Assembly (NCBI RefSeq): GCF_963576675.1
Contig: NC_088911.1
Location: 81,745,256 to 81,809,255 of the forward strand
Source of the DNA: Euphorbia lathyris
Lineage: Eukaryota > Streptophyta > Magnoliopsida > Malpighiales > Euphorbiaceae
Reading direction: 5' to 3'
Length of the DNA: 64,000 bases
A model generated the notes under the pieces. That model was not told the DNA's origin and did not search any database. It saw only the letters and a program-made list of their open reading frames with translations. Position numbers and translations under genes: made by a program. The number at the start of each line of letters is the position of its first letter. Within the stretch, counting starts at the first letter, position 1. This document shows positions 34,628 through 45,287 of the stretch, in pieces.

Positions 34628-35740
34628 CAAGCACCATGGAAAGATTGGCAACTTGGACTTGAGTTTCAGCGGCTATCTCTAAACGATTCAAGGCTCTACA
34701 CTTCTGTCCCATTAAATCAACTAGCTCTACCTTCGAATGAGAGAGTTCAGGTTGTCTGGCAGCTTCATAAGATCCAAAGTCTGTTGTTTTCCTGTTTGGT
34801 TTGGTTCGGTGATAACAGATCCGTACTCTTTAGCATGAGTTATATGTTCGTCCATATGGGAGAGCATCTTCCTCGGCACCTTCAGCATCAAAATATTCAG
34901 CAACCACATCACTTATGGGGATCACAACCTCAATATCAGCAGCATAAGTCCTCGGACCAGCCGAAGAAGTCCCAACTCCAGGGCATATGCGGCTTAGTGT
35001 CCACAGCCTCTGCTTGCTCCGTCCTCGCTAATAGAGTAGCACGAAGGTCTATATTAGAGGCCATGCTTTCACCTAAAAGAAAAGTTGAAGTTAAAAAAAC
35101 AAACCCTGAAGAAGCCAGAGGTAACCCTTATTGCCGCAGAAGAATAGTTCTTCGACATCATCTCAAAGAGCGGCAAAAAGTCTTTGTTTGATCACATACA
35201 ACATATCCTCCCATTGCTATTCTCCTAGGAAAAAATATTTTCTTCCAATCATGATCCTCCTTCAAGGTAAGACTTTTTTCCTCCTTCCAAGTCTTATTGT
35301 TGGTGTTGAATGGAAATCCCTCTAGATAAAGGTCTCGCCAACAGCTTTGCCCAAGACAACACCACCCGGATTTGAAGCCCTTAATGATGTCTTTTTTCTT
35401 GGTTAAAAAAATACTCTATGTGAGAAGCCATAGTCTAGTAGCATACATCATCAGCCTTCATCATAATGGGTTTAACCTACGGAACACATATCCAGTCAGT
35501 GTTAGACCAAGATCCTTACAAATCTTTTCCAGAGCCAAATAGCTCTAGCCACGCGTTTGGGGATATTTGAGTAAGGCTCATATTGAACTCTTTCAAGATA
35601 TCCACGATGTTGTGTGGAAGGGGGAACCTCATGCCCCACTCCATTAACAAAACAAAAAATCCTACACGCTCATCTAATCCAATATCAATAGGATGATCTT
35701 CAAATAGAAAATGAGCATCCATACTTCGAAGCTTTGGTTA
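34628..35740 (-). pseudogene. Remnant of a plant retrotransposon antisense-ORF protein (Transposase_28-like)
   Basis: The minus-strand segment 35722-35516 reads LLMEWGMRFPLPHNIVDILK and then MSLTQISPNAWLEL. This resembles the N-terminal domain of the gene at 55402 (FTYPLVDEIAS, SGQLHPNGWADL). That domain is annotated in plants as putative gypsy-type transposon protein (Transposase_28). Downstream on minus the frame is broken, with short open pieces (34912-34727). If it came from a Tat element, that element would have been on plus, opposite to the others here. Assignment rests on a short segment. Confidence 0.5.
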
Positions 35741-35829
35741 CTTGTCGGTCAAGGCCAACATCTCCTCAACGGTTAAAGTGGAGGATTGCTCCCAGTCATG
35801 AGCATTGGTGCTTTTGGGAGGTTACACAT

Positions 35830-36704
35830 GTTGTTGCAAAAGGTTTTTTGTTGCGAAATATGGACGTCAAGTTAGAGAATAAAATTTATCTTTTGCAACA
35901 ACATGTGTCGTTGCTGTTGGTTTTTTACATTTTGCAACAAGTTGTGGCGTTTTTTATAAATTTAGACTTTTTAAAACAACTTTTTACGTTGTTGTATATC
36001 TTACATTTTTGCAACAACTCATACCGTAACTATATATATTTCGTTTTCGCAACAATAAAATAAGAAATGTTAAATTTTGCAACAACTCATATTGTAATTT
36101 TTTTCAATTATATAATTCTTTAAAATTTATTATATCTATATTTAAATGTTAAATACTAATTAAAATTTATTACTATTGAAAAATAAAATAAGAAATGTTT
36201 TTTTTATATTTTGTAATTCAATTCATATTATATAATTTATTAAATATATTATATAATTTTAAAAATTCAATTTATATTATAAAAAATATGTATTTATTTA
36301 TTTTAATTAATTTAGTACTCTTCTTTTGCAACAACCTCTTTTGTTACTAAAATATTTGCTTTTTACGCAACCTCATAAAGTCGTTGTTATAAATGCTTTC
36401 ATTTACAGTAACGACGCATAGTCGTAGCTATAAATGCTTTGATTTATGGTAACAACATGTTGTTGTTGCTGTTAATGCTTACATTAAAAGCAACAACATC
36501 CATTTGTTGCTAAAATTACTTTCATTTACAGCAACAACGCTATTGTTGCCAAATTGATTACCTTTTTCAAAGAGAAAGGTAAGAAATTTATAGCAACAAC
36601 CTTTGGCAACGAGACAAAAACATTCGTTGCTAATGATTATATATTGCAACAACCATTTCTGTTGTTGCCAAAACTTGTTGCCAAAAAGCAATTTTCTTGT
36701 AGTG
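35830..36704. mobile_element. Truncated CACTA element end
   Basis: The right border reads TTTTCTTGTAGTG (ending 36704), the complement of a CACTACAAGAAAA terminus. Inside are many subterminal repeats of GCAACAAC/GTTGTTGC in both orientations. No matching left terminus or transposase is found, so the element is deleted on its left. Its terminus abuts a 38-bp stub of a copia LTR. Confidence 0.7.
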
Positions 36705-39343
36705 CAAATTAAAGACTATTAATTATAAGCTTATTATTTTAACACACCCCCTTAAACTTATAATTTTTTTATCTCTTAGTAACACAAAGAACAGCTCTTA
36801 ATCTGCTGAAATCTTCCAACTTCAAAGCTTTAGTAAAAATATCAGCAACTTGATATTTGGATGGTACATGCTTGAGTTGATTTTCTTTTCTTGCAATGCA
36901 TTCTCTAATGAAGTGATACTTGGTGTCAATGTGTTTGCTTCTATCGTGAAAGATCGGATTTTTAGCCAACGCAATAGCTGACTTATTATCAACAAAAACA
37001 TCATGCTCCATCTAGAACAAACTTTAAACTTTTTAACATTTGTCTCAACCATATTGCATGACAAACACAAGAAGCTGCTGCAACATACTCTGTTTCACAT
37101 GTTGAAAGTGTAACAATTGCTTGTTTCTTAGAACTCCAAGCAAAAACAGCAGTTCCCATAAAAAAACACAAAACCAGTTGTGCTCTTTCTATCATCAACA
37201 TCTCCTCCCCAATCACTATCACTGAATCCATACAATCTAAAATTGTTTTGGGAAGAGTAAAATAAACCATAATCCAATGTACCTTTAATGTATCGAAGTA
37301 TTCGTTTTGCTTCCTCCATATGAGTCAAAGTTGGAACCTCCATGTAACGACTAATGAGTCCAACTCCATATAAGATATCAAGCCTTGTACATGTCAAAAA
37401 TCTTAGCTTTCCAACCAACCTTCTAAACAAAGTTGGATTCACTTTTTCTTCAGCATCATGTTTTGACTTATTTCGACAATCCACTGGTGTAGAAGCTGAA
37501 TTGCATTTATCCATCTTGAATTCTTTTAAAATTGCTTTGTGATCACATCCTGTAAAAATTAAGTCATCAACATACAAACATACATGCATTGTTTTTCCAT
37601 CCCCATTCTCCTTAATATACAAAGCATGCTCATATGGACATCTTGTGAAGCCATTCTTCTAGAAATAGTCATCAATGCAAGAATATCAAGCCCTTGGAGC
37701 TTGCTTAAGGCCATACAAAGCCCTTTTTAACTTCAACACCTTATCTTCTTGCCCTTTCACAGTATAACCCAATGGTTGATTGACATAAACTTCTTCTTTA
37801 AGAGTTCCATTTAAGAATGCTGATTTGACATCCATTTGGTGAATTTTCCATCCTTGTTGAGCTGCCAAAGAAATAACTAATCGAATTGTCTTAATTCGAG
37901 CCACCGGAGCACAAACTTCTTCAAAATCAATTCCGGCCTTTTGAGAAAAACCTTTTGCAACAAGGCGAGCTTTATACTTCTCCAATTTTCCTTTGGCATT
38001 TTTCTTTATTTTGAAAATCCACTTTACTGCTGCTGCCTTTTTCCCTTTGGCAATGTTGTCAATTCCCAAGTGTCGTTCTTTTTTATGGAATTTATCTTTT
38101 CATCCATTGCTTGTCTCCATTTCTTTTCCTGAACAGCATCTTCAAATTGTACAGGTTCTGTATCAGCAAACAAACATAATAAAGTAGCATTATCTACTTC
38201 TTCAGTTTCTTCATAAATCTCGTTCAAGCTTCTCACTCTAGGTTGCCTTTCTGATGAACTTTCTGGGGATGAGTCTTGTCACATTTGTCTGAGATGTGGA
38301 AGGTGAATTCAGTGGTGTGATAATTACATCTTCATTTTGACCTGCAAAATCATCATTATATATAGGAAGAAAATCATAATTTTCATCTTCTGGAATCTCC
38401 TAATTCCAAAGCTTCGTCGGCTTATCTTGCGATTTTGAAGCAGACCCTGCGAGAAAAATGACATCCCTTCTTTTAACTCCCTCGGGTTGTCTCCGTATTC
38501 TAATTCTCCATTTCTATTATATTCTACAATGACAGTCACCATGTAATCAAATTTCTAAGTCAAAGAACGAAGGATTTGTTCTATCACAAGAACATCCTCC
38601 ATTTTTTCTCCATATCTCTTCAACTGATTGACAATTACCAAGGTTCTATTAAAGAACTCATCAATTTTCTCTGACTCCTTCATCTTAAGTTTCTCATACT
38701 CACTTTTCAAGGTTTGCAAATGCACCTTGACTACTTTATCTTTCCCCTTAAAGGAATTTTCGAGAATCTCCCATGCCTCCTTTGTTGTTGTTGTAGTAGA
38801 AATTTTCACAAACATATTCTCATCTAGACACATATGGATTAGAGAGAGAGCTTGTTGGTCCTTCTTCTTTAAATTCTTCAAATTTGCTCTTTGAGGAGCT
38901 ATCAATTCCGCCTCCTCTTGATGATCATATCTGACTTCTACCATTTCCCACACATCTTGAGAACCCAACAAAGCCTTCATTCTAATGCACCAATTATCAT
39001 AGTTTTCCTTTGATAATTATGGATATTTGTGTGGGATCATTCTGTTCATCATTGTAGAGAATTTTTGCTCGCTCTGATACCAATTTGTTGGATCAAATAA
39101 ATAAACTTTCATAGGTAACAGAGGAAGAGTATAATTGCTAGAAGAAAATTCTCTTGCCTTACTACTTGTATTGATATGTATTTATAGATTATAGACATGA
39201 CTCTTAGTAAACAACAATAACTCTCTATAAATACAGATGACTCTTTATGAAACAATACAGCTCTTGATAAATACAAAAATGACTCCTGGATAATACACTG
39301 AACCAAATTAAAGACTATTAATTATAAGTTTATTATTTCAACA
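36705..39343 (-). mobile_element. Truncated and decayed Ty1/copia element
   Basis: The right LTR (39086-39343, 258 bp) begins TGTTGGATC and ends TTTCAACA. On minus it is followed within a few bases by TGGTATCAGAGC (initiator tRNA-Met primer site). The left LTR is reduced to its last 38 bp (36705-36742), matching 39306-39343, and is adjoined by a purine tract (AAGTTTAAGGGGGTG). Coding remnants lie between. The left part of the 3' LTR is replaced by the CACTA end at 36704. Confidence 0.88.
36769..38980 (-). pseudogene. Copia gag-pol remnant
   Basis: Minus-strand pieces from 5' to 3': a UBN2-type gag segment (38980-38555); a short linker; the reverse-transcriptase start (38236-37686, with [11 protein letters not shown] and [13 protein letters not shown]); RT end with YVDDLIF and RNase H with SDSDWGGDVDDRKSTTGF (37622-37128); then the RNase H end with VDNKSAIALAKNP (37011-36769). 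Frameshifts separate them. Protease and nearly all of integrase are missing. The order is normal for Ty1/copia. Confidence 0.88.
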
Positions 39344-39769
39344 ACCGCTTGGACACATATAGCAAAGAAGGAAGCATGTCAGCTTATAAAGTTGACATCA
39401 TTGTTGTAACACAAAGCTACGGTTAGAAAGCGCCAAATCTTAGTGGAGCCACTACGAGATACATTCTTTTTTACTCCTCTACATGTGTCATTCACACCAG
39501 TTAGGGCACATAAATGGTAATCCCAAACTACTCATATGTATCTTATATAAATCGAATAGATGATTGCACAAAGAAAGTGCACCATTACTAAACCCTAAAG
39601 TTCATTCTTCTTCTCTCATCTAAGTACCTCTGTCTCATATCCTTCCTTTGATCTCTTTCTTTTTTATCTTATCTCAGGTGATCCACCTAACTAATAGCTA
39701 AAATCCTCTCACATAAGTTGTCATATATTATTTATTTAGTAATAGCTTAATTAGTTAAAATATTTACGA

Positions 39770-39801
<32 letters not shown>

Positions 39802-40182
39802 CAAGAAAAACCATTAGTAATATCGGTTACATTCAATATTATCGGTGCATAAGAGAAACTTTGAATAAAAATTGGATATAAATATGAAAGTTAATTAAAA
39901 GAAATGAGAAAATTATTTTGATGAGTCAAATAATGTTATTAATTAATTAATGACTTCCCCTTATTGTCTGAGCTAAAATCATGGTATCCCATATGTTCCT
40001 TTTCATCTCCCCTTTTAGTGCTTCAATTTATTGTTATTTTTTCCTTCAGAATAAAGGTTTGAGCTAATACACAAATTGACTGAGTTTCTATTTATTCAAA
40101 AAAATAAAATCCATCTCTTCACTAATTAAGATATATATAATTGAAGTTTTCCAGACAAATTAATTAATTAAAAGGTTTGATT
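39344..40182 (+). promoter_or_regulatory. Upstream region of the ENTH gene
   Basis: No ORF of note. TATATAAA at 39544-39551 is followed by CT-rich leader-like sequence near 39600-39680, which would give a 5' UTR of about 600 bp or one with an intron. A (TA)n run lies near 39772-39800. The decayed copia LTR ends only 0.2 kb upstream of the candidate TATA box. Inferred from composition only. Confidence 0.4.
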
Positions 40183-41837
40183 ATGGATTCTTCCTTATTG
40201 GATCATATCAAGAAGCAAGCAAGTTCCTTTTTGCAGAATAAATACAAAAATGCAAGGCTCGCTTTAACTGATGTTACTAAGGCTGAATTGTAAGTCTTCT
40301 TATCTTCTCCTGCTTTTTTTTTTTTTAAGAAAGGTCTATGATTAATTTAAGTAGGAGTGTTAGAATGGATTATGGTCATCATCATAATCATTATGTTATA
40401 TTATTTATATATCCCAAATAATTATATAAATACTACAATATCAAGAGATAATAATGAAAGTTATTTTCTAACTTTATGTATTAGCTTAACGTTTTGGATC
40501 AATTGATTTCTTGGCATGATATAAAAGCATCTTAGTTTAAGTGCCAACTCCTTTCATTAATTGAATTTTCAACACATAGTAATTTGTACACACTTCAGCC
40601 CAGAGAGCATTCGCTATGAAGATGCATCAGTGATGATAATAAAAGCTATTTTACTTTCAGAAAAGAAAGCTATATATTTTTTAGCTTATTTATGAGATTA
40701 AGTTTTTAGTTTAATGATTTTTTTGACAAACAAAAATGATGATTATGTCAAATGAGTCGTATCAATGAGATTATCTTTAGTATGGTGGTGTTAGAAATTA
40801 AAGCCCTAAATTATTTAAAAATGATATGATCTAATTTTGTTGTATATAAAGGTTGAGCGAGGAAGCAACAAATAATGATCCTTGGGGCCCTGATGCTAAA
40901 ACTATGACTAAAATAGCACAAGCATCATATGATGTGGATGATTATTGGAGAATTGTTGATATCATTCACAAAAGGTAAGATTTGAATAATATGTAATGAA
41001 TTGAAAATGAGTAAATAATAAGCAGATAATGAATTAAATGCAGGTTTGATGTAATTGATTGGAAGGAATGGAGGCAATCATACAAAACACTAGTACTTGT
41101 TGAATTCCTACTGACACATGGCCCCGAAGAAATGGCAGAAGAATTTCAAGGCGACTGTGATATAATAGAAGAGCTAGCCAAATTTGAATACATAGATGAC
41201 AAAGGGTATTCATTTATTTTCGTTTTCTAGGATTATTTAATTAGATTATTATATCAAACTAAACTAAGATGATTGAAACAGATTCAACTGGGGAAGAAGC
41301 ATGCAAAAAAGAAGTGAGAATGTAGTACAACTTCTAAATGGAGGAATAGCCCTAAAAGAAGCACGTTTAAAAGCTCTTAAAATAACAAAAGGAATTCAAG
41401 GTTTTGGAAATGTTGTTACTTCTCCAACTTCAACATCTCCTTCTTCGTCTGATTCATCAAGATCATCTGTTTCTTCCTCTTTTTTCTCTTATTCTCCATC
41501 CTCAACCACTTCTAGTGATTTCTCCAAAGACGATGACTGTTCCCAACGATCATCTTTTCACGACAAGTTTTCCTCTAATTCACCCAATTCTAAATCTAAA
41601 TCAAACCATGTCTGGAATTGTTCGCCCATCCAAGAAACGGGTTCTTTGCTGGATTTAGAAGATTGTGATGATGATCAAAACCACGATGAAGATGATGATG
41701 ATGACGATCTTGATGGATCTAATTTACTTACTCCAACAAAACATTATTATGGTGACAATGATAATATTAAGAGCTTTTCTGATGTGGGCAGGTTGATAAA
41801 GAAAAGATATGATCGTCAGTTCGATGTGGGTTACTAG
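40183..41837 (+). CDS. ENTH-domain protein (epsin-like), four exons
   Basis: Exons 40183-40289, 40852-40974, 41044-41205 and 41282-41837 have GT-AG introns and join in frame to 315 residues. Residues about 15-150 form an ENTH domain (EATNNDPWGPDAKTM, YWRIVDIIHKRF, WRQSYKTLVLVEFLLTHG, FEYIDDKGFNWG, VRQ-like end). ENTH domains bind phosphoinositides and bend membranes at clathrin-coated sites. The tail is rich in Ser (residues 178-235), then has LLDLE (253-257), which fits the clathrin-box consensus L-hydrophobic-x-hydrophobic-D/E, and an Asp-rich run. No ubiquitin-interacting or NPF motifs are seen. It appears intact and is the best-supported host gene in the window. Confidence 0.93.
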
Positions 41838-42299
41838 CTTAAGCTTAGATCCCATTAATTGTTTAGACACCCTTTAGGTGGTGTTTTTGTCACTTATACA
41901 CTAGAATTTGATTTCAAAACCTAGAGGTTTTTACGAATCAACTTAGACTTAATTAGTTTTTCTTTTCTTTTGAATAACAACATTTTTGTTATTATGGAGT
42001 TCATTAATAAGATAGATGTTTTTCTTAAGATGAACTGTAGTATATGCTGAGAATTGTAATGTTCATCACGAATACAATATTTTCCCTTTCTTTTTCTCAA
42101 AACTGATACTATCATTAGTTAAAAGGCCTAATTAATACTGTGCAAATTAAGCTCTATTTATACTATGTGTCTGTACATTTTTTTGTTCAATTATGTAATT
42201 ATATATTTAAAAAAAACATCATTAAATAGTTTTCTTTTTTTATGGGATTGGGGATATTAAATAGTTTTCTTAATTATTCAGCAAATTTATTTTTATTTT

Positions 42300-42355
<56 letters not shown>

Positions 42356-42470
42356 CTTTTCTTGTTACATTGTGCTGTAATACTTTGGGACTAAAGCGGA
42401 ATGTTTTTTTTCTAAAAAAAACCATGCATCAAATAGAATTAGAATACAAGGTTTAAAAAATAAAATCTCG
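41838..42470. other. 3' flank of the ENTH gene with a (TA)n microsatellite
   Basis: AT-rich, with no further gene. A (TA)n tract of about 50 bp spans roughly 42303-42352. Polyadenylation would be expected in the first few hundred bases, but no clear signal is singled out. Confidence 0.6.
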
Positions 42471-42474
42471 AGAA

Positions 42475-43690
42475 TTAGTATGCCACTCCATCAGTCCTGA
42501 CATAGAATATGATGCCCTTACAAGTTCATTGACAACACTATTCGCAGAACGACTAGTAAAAATGATACTAGCATCTTAAATGAATAAATCAATCTATTAC
42601 AATCATCAAGAACCAAGCTGTAATAAGCAATGTTGTTAGGCTCTGTAATAAGCAATGTTGTTAGGCTCGGACCGGTCCGACCGGTCGAACCGAGAATCGG
42701 CTAGGAAGCCGGTCCGAACCTGTTCGGTTTTTTCAATGCTGAAAAAACCGGAGAGACCCGGGGTTGGATCGGGACCCGACGGTCCGGTCTGGAACCGGTG
42801 TGACCCCGGGTCTGGTAAGGAAAAAAAATGGTGGGCTGTTGACATTTCAGGCGGGCAAAAAAAATTTCATGGTTCGATTTTAGGCGGGCGGCCAAAAAAT
42901 TTGGAAATGGGCTGGGCTTTTTGGGCAGGAAACAACAAAATTCGCGTCGCCCACGTCGTGCGGGTGCGCCCATAACCCGATGGTTAATCAATTGCACCCC
43001 TTTCCTGCGCGTGAGAGAGCATTTTTCCTAGTAATTGATTAAATGATTGTAAAGCCCATTTACTTATAAACTAGTTAAGTTTCTCCTTTCTTTCCTATGT
43101 GGGATGTGAATACTTGATTTCATTTTATCTTCTTCCAAACCATTTCAAGATGTTCACTTTGAACATCAATTTCTCATTCATTATTTGTCCGTTTTGAGTT
43201 TATAATATATTTTTAAAAAGATCTTATAGCATAGAATACGTTGATATATTTCAATTTATTCTGAACTTAATTTATTCGTTATATATTTAAGACTCAAATT
43301 AACAAAAAATAACAAACCAAAAATTGTTTATAATTTATTTTGGATGTATCTAATGTATAAAAATAATTTTAAATTAATTATATATATTTAATATATATAA
43401 ATATTATTTATTTATTACGTCATCCGGTTCTACCAATCCGAGCCATCCGGTCCGACCAAGTGACCCGTGACCCAGTCACCAATCCGGTTTGATGTCCGAT
43501 CCGGTTCTGATAACATTGGTAATAAGACCTAAAGACAGGTTGATCAAGATCTAAAACCACCTCCTCTGCATCAGTTTCAACAAAACAGCCTTTCATACTC
43601 TTTCTGTTGAGCCAACTTAGAGCTTCCCGAAAGCCCATAGCTTTCCCTACATGAGGCAAAAAATTCACCCTGCACAAGATACGCCTCAAT
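42475..43690 (-). pseudogene. RNase H (RVT_3)-type relic, probably LINE-derived, split by a hAT element
   Basis: On minus, 43690-43519 reads VGKAMGFREALSWLNRKSMK and then CFVETDAEEVVLDL, the middle of an RVT_3 RNase H domain. After the 866-bp hAT insertion, 42640-42475 continues with RSANSVVNELVRAS and YSMSGLMEWHTN, the usual end of that domain. No reverse transcriptase is visible. It could also be a stray host-annotated RNase H-like gene fragment. Confidence 0.7.
42653..43518. mobile_element. Non-autonomous hAT-type element
   Basis: This 866-bp element has an 8-bp TSD GTAATAAG (42645-42652 and 43519-43526) and short imperfect inverted ends (CAATGTTGTTAGG against CAATGTTATCAGA). Both flanks inside the ends are rich in CCGGTCCGACCGG-like sequence; the centre is AT-rich. 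No transposase. Left of it an extra GTAATAAG plus 17 bp of the element end is repeated (42620-42644). Confidence 0.82.
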
Positions 43691-44314
43691 GTAAAGTAAA
43701 ATTATATCATTTATTATTTTAAAATAAAATTATAAAATATTGAGTATTTTTTTTTTTTTCGCACCTTATCTCTAGTTGAAATTAGGCAAGCATATCAAAG
43801 TTACGTTGTATGAGAAACCATATCAATCTCAGACATGTTACTCATTTCTTTGTTTATAAAAATATTTTTCAGCTAGCTTTATATTTTTATTTTTGTTGTT
43901 CCTGCTTGTAGAAATTTATTCTAGAAGTTATTGAATCCTAAAGGAAATAAATTATTTAGGACAGATTTTTATCACACCTCAAGTTAGCAAATTTTCATTT
44001 TTTTCCTATTTTTATTTTACACAACAATCTAGAGAATATACGGATTTTGCCCCCAAATAGAGTACTTTTGAGAAATAAATTCTCATAAAGGTCCTTATTA
44101 AGCATTATTCTCACTGTGGGATTCTGCTAATCAGAATGAAATCGATAGCTAGTCTATCGGTTTCAAATTGTAAAAAAACCAGTAAATTAGCTACCGATTT
44201 CATAATAAAAAATAATTAATTTTTAAAAAAAATAAGTCAAACTGGTAGATTAGCTATCTGTTTCAATTATATATTGAATTTGAAATATAAAATCAGTAAA
44301 TATTTCAAAACTAG
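43691..44314. other. Spacer, no gene seen
   Basis: AT-rich sequence without ORFs. A loose repeat of TCAAA(C/T)TGGTAGATTAGCTA-like phrases lies near 44145-44265, just before the CACTA insertion. Confidence 0.5.
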
Positions 44315-45039
44315 CACTACAAGAAAACAGCTACTTAGCGACCGAAATTAGCGACCACGTGAAATTCAGTCGCTAAATTGCGACTGCTGCAGTCGCTAGT
44401 TTCTTTATATAGTCGCAAAAAGTGGCGGATCACTTAATGCCCATGTTACCACGTGTATTTTCATTTAGCACTGCACTCGACCTAAGATATAAAGTAATAA
44501 AAAAAACTATAATATAAATTAAAGAAAAACTAAAAAAGAAAAAATAAATATAAATATGACATTAAAAAAAGGAAAACCCTAAATTCTTTCTACTCTCGAC
44601 CTAGCCGCTCTCCTCTCTTCTTTGCGCTCTGAACTCGACCTAAGCCCCCTATTCTCTCTGCTCTGCTCTCCGTCCTAAGCCACTCTCCTTTCTTATTATT
44701 CGACCTAATCTCTCTCTTTTCAGACATCTGACCTGATCCATCTCCCTTCTTTACGGCTTCCTTCTCCGATTAACTCTAACTGAGCATCGTGGAGCATGCG
44801 ACATTTTTTTTCTGTATGCGACATTTTGATGTTTTGCTAATTAATTGTATTTGTGTGTGCGTTTTGTCTCTGAAATGATTTCCTAGTTTCAACGTAATTG
44901 TGGTTTTATCTTGGGAATATTGAACTTTTGAATTTGAAATCGTTGTTATGTTAATCCGTTGCTTTACCCATGAAATAGGTAATTAATTATATTCACTAAT
45001 GCAGCTAATTTCATTGATAAAACTAATGCTGCTAATTTC

Positions 45040-45279
45040 TCTTGAACAAATTGGAAATGAAAATATCTTGTTTATTGAAGTTAGGAAAACAATGATTACA
45101 AGAGGTAGATATTTATACAAAATATCTAATTTGTGTAACTAACCTTCCCTCTAGAATGTTCTTCTTCTAACAAACCCAAAACAGAAAATAACAAAAGAGA
45201 GAAAGATATAATCTTCTAAACTTGAGTGTATAGTTGCTTCTGTGAGCCTGCACTTCATTCTTCTTTATTTAATCCAACA
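45040..45279 (-). repeat. Copia 3' LTR (left)
   Basis: 240 bp, TCTTGAACAAAT to TTAATCCAACA on plus. It appears identical to 49917-50156. Confidence 0.95.
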
Positions 45280-45287
45280 TCCCCTCC

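Noticed and set aside
42303..42352. Functional interest of the (TA)n tract
   Set aside because: Ordinary microsatellite with no associated structure.
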